Shown piece by piece: positions 49,011 to 56,958 of a stretch of 64,000 nucleotides of DNA. The notes below the pieces were generated by a model that did no database searches, had not been told where the DNA came from, and worked only from the letters and a program-made list of their open reading frames with translations. This DNA is from Dokdonella_A sp039926025. Its GTDB lineage: Bacteria; Pseudomonadota; Gammaproteobacteria; Xanthomonadales; Rhodanobacteraceae. Made by a program: the position numbers and the translations under genes. The stretch is taken from positions 24,303 through 88,302 of the forward strand of contig JBDSXV010000089.1 of NCBI GenBank assembly GCA_039926025.1, given 5' to 3'. Position 1 is the stretch's first letter; every line of letters starts with the position of its first letter.

Positions 49011-50205
49011 CGCCCCCTTCCAGCTTGCGCAGGAATTCGGCCTGGCGCCGCGTACGGTCAGTGACCTGGCCCTTTAGCTGGCCACAGGCCGCGTCGATAT
49101 CATCGCCACGCGTTCGCCGGACCATGGTCAGCACATTCGCATCGAGCAGTATTTTTTGGAATGCCCGGATCACGTCCTCGTCGGAGCGCGTGTAACGCGT
49201 ACCATGGAAAGGGTTGAACGGAATCAGGTTCACCTTCGATGGCAAGCGACGCATCAGCTTGATCAGCTGACGCGCATGCTCCGGCTTGTCGTTGACATCC
49301 TTGAGCATCGTGTACTCGAAAGTAATAGAAGCGCGCGGGCGCTGAGCCACGTATCGCGCGCAGGCGTCGAGCAGTTCGTCGATCGGATACTTCTTGTTAA
49401 GCGGCACCAGCTGAGTGCGCAGCTCGTCGTTCGGCGCATGCAGCGAGACTGCCAGCGAGACGTCAGCAACTTCACCCAACTTGTCGATCATCGGCACCAG
49501 GCCCGCGGTCGACAGCGTGACGCGCTTGTTCGCGAGACCGAAACCGAGGTCATCGCGCATCACGCTCATCGCAGTCACGACATTGTCGAAGTTCAACAAC
49601 GGTTCGCCCATACCCATCATCACGACGTTGGTGAGCTTGCGCTGATGATGCGGAACGTTACCGAGATATTTTGCCGCAACCCAGACCTGGCCAATGATTT
49701 CCGCTGCGGAAAGATTGCGGTTGAAGCCCTGGGTGCCGGTGGAGCAGAACGTACACGCGAGACCACAGCCGATTTGCGAGGACACACACAAGGTTCCGCG
49801 CGAGGTTTCCGGAATGAACACCGCCTCGATCGCGTTGCGGCCATCCATTCCGAGCAGCCATTTGTGCGTTCCGTCCACCGCCTGTTTTTCAAGCAACGTA
49901 TTCGGTGGGACAATTTCGATCGCATCGACCAGTTTGTCGCGCAAAGCCTTGCCCACATCGGTCATCTGCGCGAAATCGGTGACGTGTCGGTGATAAACCC
50001 ATTTCATCACCTGATCGGCGCGATACGGCTTCTCGCCGAGTTGAGCGAACAGGTTGCGCAATCCCTGCCGGTCGTAGTCGAGCAGATTGAACCTGACCGG
50101 CGACACCGCCTGGCGCGCGGCGGATGGCGCGCTCGTCGTCGTCGAGTCGGGACCTGGGCCGGACTCGGCGAGCAAATGCTGGACGGGCTGTTCAATCATT
50201 TGCAT
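48994..50205 (-). CDS. rlmN: Dual-specificity rRNA/tRNA adenine-C2 methyltransferase
   Basis: A radical-SAM enzyme of about 403 residues. It has the cluster motif GCGLACTFCSTGTQGF (CxxxCxxC), VVMMGMGEPLLNFDNV, SLHAPND and the C-terminal RRTRGDDIDAACGQL with the methyl-accepting Cys. It methylates A2503 of 23S rRNA and A37 of some tRNAs. The start at ATG 50205 is preferred, with ATG 50199 close behind; no strong ribosome site separates them. It follows ndk by 9 bp. Confidence 0.96.
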   Translation of the reverse strand: MQMIEQPVQHLLAESGPGPDSTTTSAPSAARQAVSPVRFNLLDYDRQGLRNLFAQLGEKPYRADQVMKWVYHRHVTDFAQMTDVGKALRDKLVDAIEIVPPNTLLEKQAVDGTHKWLLGMDGRNAIEAVFIPETSRGTLCVSSQIGCGLACTFCSTGTQGFNRNLSAAEIIGQVWVAAKYLGNVPHHQRKLTNVVMMGMGEPLLNFDNVVTAMSVMRDDLGFGLANKRVTLSTAGLVPMIDKLGEVADVSLAVSLHAPNDELRTQLVPLNKKYPIDELLDACARYVAQRPRASITFEYTMLKDVNDKPEHARQLIKLMRRLPSKVNLIPFNPFHGTRYTRSDEDVIRAFQKILLDANVLTMVRRTRGDDIDAACGQLKGQVTDRTRRQAEFLRKLEGGVADAA

Positions 50206-50214
50206 GAGTCGCAA

Positions 50215-50640
50215 TCAACGTGGGCAGATTTCGGTATCTGCGAAAAAGTACGCGATTTCCACTTTTGCAGCATCCACTGCATCCGAACCATGCACCGCAT
50301 TCGCGTCGATCGACGTCGCAAAATCCGCACGGATCGTGCCGGGCGCAGCTTCTTTCGGATTCGTGGCTCCCATCAGGTCGCGATGCTTGAGCACGGCGTT
50401 CTCGCCGGCGAGCGCCTGGATCATGACCGGGCCGGAAATCATGAATTCGACCAGCGCGTTGAAGAACGGACGCTCACGATGAACCGCATAGAAGCCCTCG
50501 GCTTCCGTGCGCGAAAGATGCTTCATCTTCGCAGCGATGACCTTGAGGCCCGCCTTCTCGAAGCGGGTGTAAATCTCGCCGATGACGTTCTTTGCGACCG
50601 CGTCGGGTTTGATGATGGAAAGAGTGCGCTCCAGCGCCAT
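50215..50640 (-). CDS. ndk: Nucleoside diphosphate kinase
   Basis: A 141-residue NDK starting ALERTLSIIKPDAV, with the phospho-His in ANAVHGSDAV, Arg and Lys of the nucleotide pocket (RPFFNALVEFMISGPV), and GATNPKEAAPGTIRADFA. It equilibrates NTP pools. It heads the ndk-rlmN-pilW-rodZ block. TTTGGAG precedes the ATG. Confidence 0.98.
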   Translation of the reverse strand: MALERTLSIIKPDAVAKNVIGEIYTRFEKAGLKVIAAKMKHLSRTEAEGFYAVHRERPFFNALVEFMISGPVMIQALAGENAVLKHRDLMGATNPKEAAPGTIRADFATSIDANAVHGSDAVDAAKVEIAYFFADTEICPR

Positions 50641-50820
50641 GCCGGGATCTCCAAAGGGTCAGGTTTCAGGGGGAACGGCCCAAGTCGCCGTTATAACGCT
50701 AAATCCACGCCAATCCGCGGGCTTAGCTCACATTATCGCTTAGGATTCTAGCTAATTTTCGGCAAAGTTGACACTCCAGCGAGCTTCCCGTTTGACCAGC
50801 GGTGGGGGCTCGCCTACTAT

Positions 50821-50836
50821 TCAAACGATCGTTTGA
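50821..50836. promoter_or_regulatory. Perfect 16-bp palindrome, probable TetR operator
   Basis: TCAAACGATCGTTTGA is fully palindromic and sits just upstream of the TetR-type gene. CAAACGxxCGTTTG half-sites are common for TetR regulators of fatty-acid oxidation genes. It very likely mediates autoregulation and perhaps control of the downstream fad genes. Confidence 0.75.
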
Positions 50837-51480
50837 TTCGTGAATGGCAGACCTTGCGCCCACTACAGCCCAATTTTTCGACCAGGGAGCGCATCCTTGG
50901 CGTCGCCGAAACGCTGTTCGCACGGCACGGATTTGCGGGTGCGTCGCTGCGTCAGGTCACCGCGGCGGCGAAGGTCAATCTGGCGGCCGTAAACTACCAC
51001 TTCGGCTCGAAGGTAAGCCTGATCGAAGAGGTATTCCGGCGCCGTCTCGATGAACTGAACCTGCATCGGCTTACCGCATTGGCCGCGATCGAGGCGAATC
51101 CCTTGCGCACGCTAGAGGATGTGCTCGATGCGTTCATCCGCCCCGCTCTGGAGCAGTCCATGGACAGCACGGGCGGCACCGCGTTCGTACGCGTGCTTGC
51201 GCGCGCGTATGCCGAACATGACGAACGTCTGCGCAAGTTCCTGTCCGACAATTACGGCCATGTGCTGCGTGAGTTTGCGGGCGCGTTTTCGAAGCTTCTG
51301 CCGCGTTTGAGCAAGGACGAGCTGTACTGGCGACTGGACATTGTTGCGGGCGCCCTCACGTACGCAATGGCCGATTTCGGCATGATCAAGCGCAAGAGCA
51401 ACGTCAGCGAACAGAGCCATCGCGAACAGAGCGCCCAGCATCTGGTGCGCTTCGCCGCAGCCGGCCTGCGGGCGGAATAA
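50833..51480 (+). CDS. TetR-family regulator of the adjacent beta-oxidation genes
   Basis: A helix-turn-helix protein (RERILGVAETLFARHGFAGAS, LRQVTAAAKVNLAAVNYHFGSK) with a C-terminal domain of the CerR/YbiH-like type (ALEQSMDSTGGTAFVRVLAR). It precedes the FadN- and thiolase-like genes by 72 bp on the same strand and follows a perfect palindrome. The start is odd: in this frame only TTG codons are available, and one of them (50833) lies inside the palindrome. A good ATG at 50844 is in another frame, and joining the two frames would need one T fewer in the T5 run at 50874-50878, giving MADLAPTTAQFSTRERIL. The coordinates use the first TTG and the true N-terminus may differ. Confidence 0.85.
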   Translation: MIREWQTLRPLQPNFSTRERILGVAETLFARHGFAGASLRQVTAAAKVNLAAVNYHFGSKVSLIEEVFRRRLDELNLHRLTALAAIEANPLRTLEDVLDAFIRPALEQSMDSTGGTAFVRVLARAYAEHDERLRKFLSDNYGHVLREFAGAFSKLLPRLSKDELYWRLDIVAGALTYAMADFGMIKRKSNVSEQSHREQSAQHLVRFAAAGLRAE

Positions 51481-51551
51481 TCCCTGCCAACCGCCTTCAA
51501 ACGGCGGCCACCACGACCGCACTTTTTCAAGTTTGTCCTGAGAGGTTTTGC

Positions 51552-53924
51552 ATGAATATTGTTCCCCTTCGTATCCGAAAGGTGGCGGTTCTGGGTGCCG
51601 GCGTCATGGGCGCGCAGATCGCTGCCCACCTCGCCAATGCCGATGTCGAGACCTTGCTGTTCGACCTGCCGGCCAAGGACGGCGACAAGAACGGCATTGC
51701 GAACAAGGCCATCGCGAATCTGGCCAGGCTTTCGCCCGCGCCGCTGGCGGAGAAATCGAAGGTTGCCGCGATCACCGCGGCCAACTATGACGACAACCTC
51801 GACGCCTTGAAGGGCTGTGACCTCGTCATCGAAGCAATCGCCGAACGGCTCGAGTGGAAGCTCGATCTCTACAAGAAGATAACGCCCTATCTATCTGATT
51901 CTGTTGTAGTCGCGAGCAATACGTCTGGCCTCTCGATCAACACGTTGGCCGAAGCATTGCCGGCCAAACTGCGCCCGCGCTTCAGCGGCATCCATTTCTT
52001 CAATCCGCCGCGCTACATGCATCTGGTCGAGCTGATCCCGGACCAGAAGACCGATCGAGACGTGCTGGCCGGTCTCGAAGCGTTCCTCACGACAACCTTG
52101 GGCAAAGGCGTCGTGTATGCGAAGGACACCCCGAACTTCATCGGCAACCGTATCGGCGTGTTCTCGATCCTCGCAACGATGCACCACACCGATGCGTTCG
52201 GCCTGGGTTTCGATCTCGTCGATGCGCTGACGGGGCCGGCAATCGGGCGACCGAAGAGTGCGACCTACCGCACCGCGGACGTGGTCGGCCTCGACACGAT
52301 GGCGCACGTGATCAAGACGATGGCCGACACCTTGCCCAACGATCCGTGGCATGCCCACTTCGAGGCACCGGCATGGCTGTCCGCATTGATCGCGAAGGGA
52401 GCCCTCGGGCAGAAGGCGGGCGCCGGCATCTACACCAAGCGCGGCAAGGACATCGTCGTGCTGGATCTGGCGAAGCAGGACTACGTGCCGTCGGCGGCCA
52501 AGGCTTCCGATGAGGTCGCTGCCATCCTTGCGATCAGGAATCCGTCCGAAAAATTCGGCAAGCTGCGCGCATCGAACGATCCACAAGCGCAGTTTCTGTG
52601 GGCGGTGTTCCGCGACCTGTTCCACTACGCGGCGTGCCATCTGGCTGACATCGCTGAAACTGCGCGCGACGTCGATTTCGCGATCCGCTGGGGCTACGGC
52701 TGGAAGCTCGGTCCGTTCGAGACCTGGCAGTCAGCCGGCTGGGCGGATGTGGGGAGTTGGATCGCCGAGGACATTGCAGCTGGCAAGGCGATGAGCAACG
52801 CTCCCCTGCCCGACTGGGTCAGCAAGGTCGACGGTGTGCATCACGCGACAGGTTCCTATTCGCCGCGCACCGGCAAGGACGAGCCGCGTTCGAACCATCC
52901 CGTCTACCAGCGCCAGCTGTTCCCGGATGCGTTGATCGGCGAGAAGTTCGACACCGGCACGACGCTGTGGGAGAACGATGGCGTGCGCCTGTGGTCGCTC
53001 GGCGACGACGGCATCGGCATTCTCTCGTTCAAGACCAAGATGAATACGGTCAACGACGCGGTGCTCGATGGCGTGCAGCAGGCAATCGACTACGCAGAAA
53101 AGAATCTGAAGGCGGTCGTGATCTGGCAGAGCGGCGATGCATTCTCTGCCGGTGCGGATCTGAAAGGCATGCTCGGCATGGTGCAGGCCGGCAAGATCGA
53201 CGCACTGGAATCGATGATCGCGAATTTTCAGCGCACCAGCATGCGCATCAAGTATGCGCTGGTGCCCGTTGTCGCGGCGGTGCGCGGCCTCGCCCTCGGC
53301 GGCGGCTGCGAGTTCCAGATGCACAGTGCGCGTACCGTCGCCGCACTGGAAAGCTATATCGGTCTCGTTGAAGCCGGTGTCGGTCTGCTCCCAGCCGGCG
53401 GTGGATTGAAGGAAATCGCGACGCGCGCATCGCAGCGCGCGTCCGATGGCGATGCGTTCCCCGAGATCAAGCGCATGTTCGAGGCAGTCGCAATGGCGAA
53501 GTTGTCCGGCAGCGCACTCGAAGCGAAGCAGATGGGCGTGCTGCGCGACAGCGATGTGATCGTGTTCAACGGGTTTGAATTGCTGTACGTGGCGAAGAAG
53601 GTCGCCGCCGCTCTGGCTGAATCGGGTTATCGCCCGCCCCTGCCTGCGCGCGATGTGAGCGTGGCCGGGGATGTCGGCACCGCGACCTTGAAGATGATGC
53701 TGGTGAACATGCTTGAAGGCCGTTTCATTTCGCCGCACGACTACGAGATCGCGTCGCGCATCGCCGACAGCCTTTGCGGTGGCGTCATCGAACGCGGATC
53801 GCAGGTCGACGAAAAATGGTTGCTCGATCTCGAGCGCAAGCATTTCTTCGAACTCGCGCAGATGCCGAAGACGCAGGAGCGCATCCAGCACACGCTGACG
53901 ACCGGCAAGCCGCTTAGAAACTGA
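51552..53924 (+). CDS. FadN-type 3-hydroxyacyl-CoA dehydrogenase/enoyl-CoA hydratase
   Basis: A 790-residue bifunctional beta-oxidation enzyme with the dehydrogenase at the N-terminus (NAD loop VAVLGAGVMGAQIAAHLAN, VIEAIAERLEWKLDLYKK, SNTSGLSIN, FFNPPRYMHLVELIP) and the hydratase/isomerase near residues 490-700 (GDAFSAGADLKGM, VRGLALGGGCEFQMHS with LVEAGVGLLPAGGG). This order matches Bacillus FadN rather than E. coli FadB/FadJ, where the hydratase comes first. AGAGG precedes ATG 51552. It forms a unit with the downstream thiolase and probably responds to the TetR protein. Confidence 0.93.
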   Translation: MNIVPLRIRKVAVLGAGVMGAQIAAHLANADVETLLFDLPAKDGDKNGIANKAIANLARLSPAPLAEKSKVAAITAANYDDNLDALKGCDLVIEAIAERLEWKLDLYKKITPYLSDSVVVASNTSGLSINTLAEALPAKLRPRFSGIHFFNPPRYMHLVELIPDQKTDRDVLAGLEAFLTTTLGKGVVYAKDTPNFIGNRIGVFSILATMHHTDAFGLGFDLVDALTGPAIGRPKSATYRTADVVGLDTMAHVIKTMADTLPNDPWHAHFEAPAWLSALIAKGALGQKAGAGIYTKRGKDIVVLDLAKQDYVPSAAKASDEVAAILAIRNPSEKFGKLRASNDPQAQFLWAVFRDLFHYAACHLADIAETARDVDFAIRWGYGWKLGPFETWQSAGWADVGSWIAEDIAAGKAMSNAPLPDWVSKVDGVHHATGSYSPRTGKDEPRSNHPVYQRQLFPDALIGEKFDTGTTLWENDGVRLWSLGDDGIGILSFKTKMNTVNDAVLDGVQQAIDYAEKNLKAVVIWQSGDAFSAGADLKGMLGMVQAGKIDALESMIANFQRTSMRIKYALVPVVAAVRGLALGGGCEFQMHSARTVAALESYIGLVEAGVGLLPAGGGLKEIATRASQRASDGDAFPEIKRMFEAVAMAKLSGSALEAKQMGVLRDSDVIVFNGFELLYVAKKVAAALAESGYRPPLPARDVSVAGDVGTATLKMMLVNMLEGRFISPHDYEIASRIADSLCGGVIERGSQVDEKWLLDLERKHFFELAQMPKTQERIQHTLTTGKPLRN

Positions 53925-53925
53925 G

Positions 53926-54056
53926 AGCCGGGATTCGGGATTCGGGATTCGAAACAAACACAATCGCAGTACCGGGAACGAGAATGGAGAACGCGAATCG
54001 CTGACGGCATTGCTTGCTGTTGACGAATCCCGACTCCCGAATCTCGAATCCCGGCT
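53926..54056. repeat. Imperfect inverted repeat built of GGGATTC units
   Basis: The left arm (53926-53951) has repeated GGGATTC units starting AGCCGGGATTCGGGATTC. The right arm (54024-54056) is its imperfect reverse complement with CGAATCCC and CTCGAATCCCGGCT. They flank about 70 bp and lie entirely between the FadN- and thiolase-like genes. Such GGGATTC-rich palindromes occur repeatedly in Lysobacterales intergenic DNA (family knowledge). It would form a long hairpin in the bicistronic mRNA. Confidence 0.7.
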
Positions 54057-54069
54057 TTCGGAGAAAGCA

Positions 54070-55266
54070 ATGACCAAGCAAATCCAGGACGCCTACATCG
54101 TCTCCGCCGTGCGCACGCCAGTCGGCAAGGCGCCGCGGGGCGTATTCCGCAATACCCGCCCAGACGATCTGCTCGCGCACGTTCTGCGAGCGGCGATTGC
54201 GAAGGCACCCGGCATCGACCTCGCGAGCATCGGCGACGCGATCATCGGCTGCGCAATGCCCGAAGCCGAGCAGGGCATGAACGTCGCGCGCATCGGCGTG
54301 CTGCTCGCGGGTCTGCCCAATTCGGTACCGGGCGTCACGATCAACCGCTTTTGTTCGTCCGGCGTGCAGGCGATCGCGATGGCCGCTGATCGAATCCGTC
54401 TCGGCGAAGCTGATCTCATGCTGGCGGGGGGCACCGAGAGCATGAGCATGGTGCCGATGATGGGCAACAAGATCGCCATGAACCCGGCCGCCTTCAGCGA
54501 CGACAACGTGGCAATCGCCTACGGCATGGGCATCACGGCTGAAAAAGTTGCCGAGCAATGGAAGGTCAGCCGCGAAGACCAGGATGCATTTGCGCTCGCA
54601 TCTCACCAGAAAGCGCTTGCGGCCATCGCCGCGGGCGAATTCACTGATGAAATCGCGCCATTTACACTGGCCGATCACTATCCGGATCTGGGCGCCCATT
54701 CGATTCGCGATGATTTGCGCACGATCTCGATCGATGAAGGTCCGCGCAAGGATTCAAGCCTCGACGGCCTGGCCAAACTGAAACCTGTGTTCCGCATGGG
54801 CGGCAGCGTGACTGCAGGCAATTCTTCACAGATGTCCGATGGCGCGGGCGCCCTGCTCCTCGCCAGCGAACATGCGATCAAGACCTACGGTCTCACGCCG
54901 ATCGCGCGTTTCGTCAGCTTTTCGGTCGCCGGCGTACCGCCCGAGATCATGGGCATCGGCCCAATCGCAGCCATTCCGAAGGCACTTGCCCAAGCCGGAT
55001 TGAACAAGGATCAGCTCGACTGGATTGAATTGAACGAGGCGTTCGCCGCGCAGTCGCTCGCAGTGATTCGTGAAATCGGTCTCGATCCGGGCAAGGTCAA
55101 TCCGTTGGGCGGCGCGATCGCACTCGGCCACCCGCTCGGCGCGACGGGTGCTATCCGCGCGGCCACGCTGATCCATGGCCTGCGTCGTCGCAATCAGAAA
55201 TACGGCATGGTCACGATGTGTATCGGCACCGGCATGGGTGCGGCGGGAATTTTCGAGGCGCTTTGA
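54070..55266 (+). CDS. fadA: Acetyl-CoA C-acyltransferase (thiolase, FadA-like)
   Basis: A 398-residue thiolase with the acylated Cys in NRFCSSGVQAIAMAA, AGGTESMSMVPMM, SQMSDGAGALLLAS, the catalytic His in GGAIALGHPLGATGA and the second Cys in TMCIGTGMGAAG. It cleaves 3-ketoacyl-CoA in beta-oxidation, as partner of the upstream FadN-type protein. GGAG lies upstream of ATG 54070; an earlier in-frame start would read through the inverted-repeat element. Confidence 0.93.
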   Translation: MTKQIQDAYIVSAVRTPVGKAPRGVFRNTRPDDLLAHVLRAAIAKAPGIDLASIGDAIIGCAMPEAEQGMNVARIGVLLAGLPNSVPGVTINRFCSSGVQAIAMAADRIRLGEADLMLAGGTESMSMVPMMGNKIAMNPAAFSDDNVAIAYGMGITAEKVAEQWKVSREDQDAFALASHQKALAAIAAGEFTDEIAPFTLADHYPDLGAHSIRDDLRTISIDEGPRKDSSLDGLAKLKPVFRMGGSVTAGNSSQMSDGAGALLLASEHAIKTYGLTPIARFVSFSVAGVPPEIMGIGPIAAIPKALAQAGLNKDQLDWIELNEAFAAQSLAVIREIGLDPGKVNPLGGAIALGHPLGATGAIRAATLIHGLRRRNQKYGMVTMCIGTGMGAAGIFEAL

Positions 55267-55274
55267 TCGTGGCT

Positions 55275-55307
55275 GCTCTCATTCGCGGCGACGCCGCGGG
55301 TGAGAGC
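55275..55307 (+). terminator. Hairpin after the thiolase gene
   Basis: An interrupted stem (GCTCTCA, then CGCGGC, GAC loop, GCCGCG, then TGAGAGC) starts 8 bp after the thiolase stop. The stem is strong and GC-rich but not followed by a T-run, so it may act as an mRNA 3' stabiliser or a non-canonical terminator. Confidence 0.5.
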
Positions 55308-55431
55308 CATTGCCTTCGCCGTCAAGACAGCCGAGTACAGTTCGGTAGCGCGCGTTCAATCGCGACTGAGGCCATGCCGTGGCGGGTCCTGGCAGAACGC
55401 GCGAATAATCGCTGACCTGAAATCGTTTCAC

Positions 55432-56415
55432 TCACGGCTTGGTTGGGACGGCTGCCTGCGCCGCGTGCACAGCGGAGGCATCGGCAGGCAGCGCGCCTGT
55501 ACGATCGAGTCCAACCTGCACCCATCCGAGGTTGATGCCGATCCGCGTCGCCTCCGGATTCGCCCACGCGTACGCGAGCGTGCCGCCGGTGGCGTCGTCG
55601 ACTACGGACAGTTTCAGCACTGGAACATTGCCTTCGCGATAGGTCAGGCGCTCCAGACCCAGCGAATAACCCGAAGGTTTTCCGTCGCGCCATGCCAAGG
55701 CAGCGCGACTGCCTTCGCTGCCGAGGCGGATCGCCTTGTTCATGTGCCAGTCGTTGCCGCTGCCGGCACCTTGCGGACCGCTGCCGTTGACGGCGGCCCA
55801 GCCGGTATAGGTTTCGACCTTGCGCGCGTCCTCGCGCACATCTGCGCCGCGCGCCTGATCTGCGTACAGGCGCAGATGCAGCCACTCGCCTTCACGCTCG
55901 ATTGACAATGGCAGCAAGGCGGCATCGGGCCCGATGCCTGGAATGATGGCTGCGCAGGCGGCGACATCGGTGGCGACGCGCACTGCAGTTGACGTGACGC
56001 TGCCGCGCAAGGTGCAGGCAGCGAGCGGCGTCCATTGTTTGGGATCGAATGCAGAACCCGTAGTGGGTGTTGCCACGATGGCGCGATGAGGCAAAAGAGA
56101 CTGTGCCCCGTTGCCGGCATGGCTGCGCTGCAGTGCCCATACGGCGTCGAGCGCAGGAGTCGCATCGTAGTGGACATGCCATACGGACCAATCCGCGTTC
56201 GGCGTTTCTTCGAGCACAACGACCACGTGCGGCGCCACGGCAGCAGCCACAACGCCGCGAGCGGACCACACTTGTTCGTGATTGTCGTACTCACCTGCCA
56301 GAAGACGTCCGGACAAGGGGGGCTTTGCGCCCGCCCGCTTCGGCGCAATGTCTTGCAAGGTCTGGCACGCGGCCAGCGGCAGCAACAGGAACGGCAGCAA
56401 CAGGGTTCGATTCAT
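55432..56415 (-). CDS. Lipoprotein, possibly CpcT/CpeT-like
   Basis: A 327-residue lipoprotein with a clear signal (MNRTLLLPFLLLPLAACQTL, lipobox LAAC). The start of the mature region, GRLLAGEYDNHEQVW, resembles the opening of the CpcT/CpeT fold, but the rest (two halves of beta-rich sequence, GPDAALLPLSIEREGEW, GLERLTYREGNVPVLKLSVVD) is not diagnostic. It is probably envelope-anchored. ATG 56415 is set by the signal peptide. It is divergent from the small membrane protein gene, with a shared promoter region of about 100 bp. Confidence 0.7.
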   Translation of the reverse strand: MNRTLLLPFLLLPLAACQTLQDIAPKRAGAKPPLSGRLLAGEYDNHEQVWSARGVVAAAVAPHVVVVLEETPNADWSVWHVHYDATPALDAVWALQRSHAGNGAQSLLPHRAIVATPTTGSAFDPKQWTPLAACTLRGSVTSTAVRVATDVAACAAIIPGIGPDAALLPLSIEREGEWLHLRLYADQARGADVREDARKVETYTGWAAVNGSGPQGAGSGNDWHMNKAIRLGSEGSRAALAWRDGKPSGYSLGLERLTYREGNVPVLKLSVVDDATGGTLAYAWANPEATRIGINLGWVQVGLDRTGALPADASAVHAAQAAVPTKP

Positions 56416-56517
56416 TTGCCAAGGATAGCAGCCGCGACCGACGCGGCGATTCGGCGACAGGCGGCGCGCCTTGTCCGAATTGCGTTCGCTATAGTGCACA
56501 GGTCCCGGGGAGGCCGC

Positions 56518-56943
56518 ATGACGACCGAAATCCTGCACGCCGATCGAAAACTGCGCCGTGTGACCGTCATTGTGCTGGCGATCGCTGTATTGACAGCGTT
56601 TGCGCTGCTGTATGTGTATCAAGCATGGCTCACGCAAAAGGCGGCAGGCATGCCGACGACGCAGTTGGTCGAACGCCTGCGTCATGACATCGGCATTGCC
56701 GCCATCGGCAGTGGCTTGTGCCTGCTCCTGCTCGCTGGCTACGCGGGGCTAATGGCCTATCGAGTGAAAAAAGAAGGGCGTTGGCCGCTTGGTGGGGCGC
56801 GCGTCCTGCGCGACACGCCCGTGCGGCGCGGGCAATCCGCGCTGAGGGTCGGGCGCTTGCTCGACATTGCCGCGTTCGCAATGATCCTGTTTGGCGTCAG
56901 CGCCGTGATACTGAGCTGGCGTTTGTTCTCGGCCGCGCACTGA
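56518..56943 (+). CDS. Small membrane protein, unknown function
   Basis: One hundred and forty-one residues with three hydrophobic helices (VTVIVLAIAVLTAFALLYVY, IGSGLCLLLLAGYAGLMAY and IAAFAMILFGVSAVILSW) and a basic loop carrying RWPLGGARVLRDTPVRRG. GGGGAGG precedes the ATG at 56518. No family was recognised. It converges on the PLP-enzyme gene with a 15-bp gap. Confidence 0.75.
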   Translation: MTTEILHADRKLRRVTVIVLAIAVLTAFALLYVYQAWLTQKAAGMPTTQLVERLRHDIGIAAIGSGLCLLLLAGYAGLMAYRVKKEGRWPLGGARVLRDTPVRRGQSALRVGRLLDIAAFAMILFGVSAVILSWRLFSAAH

Positions 56944-56958
56944 GCGGAACAGCGCGTT

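Noticed and set aside
49156..50751. Long plus-strand open frame of 531 codons
   Set aside because: It runs antisense to rlmN and ndk, both with intact catalytic motifs.
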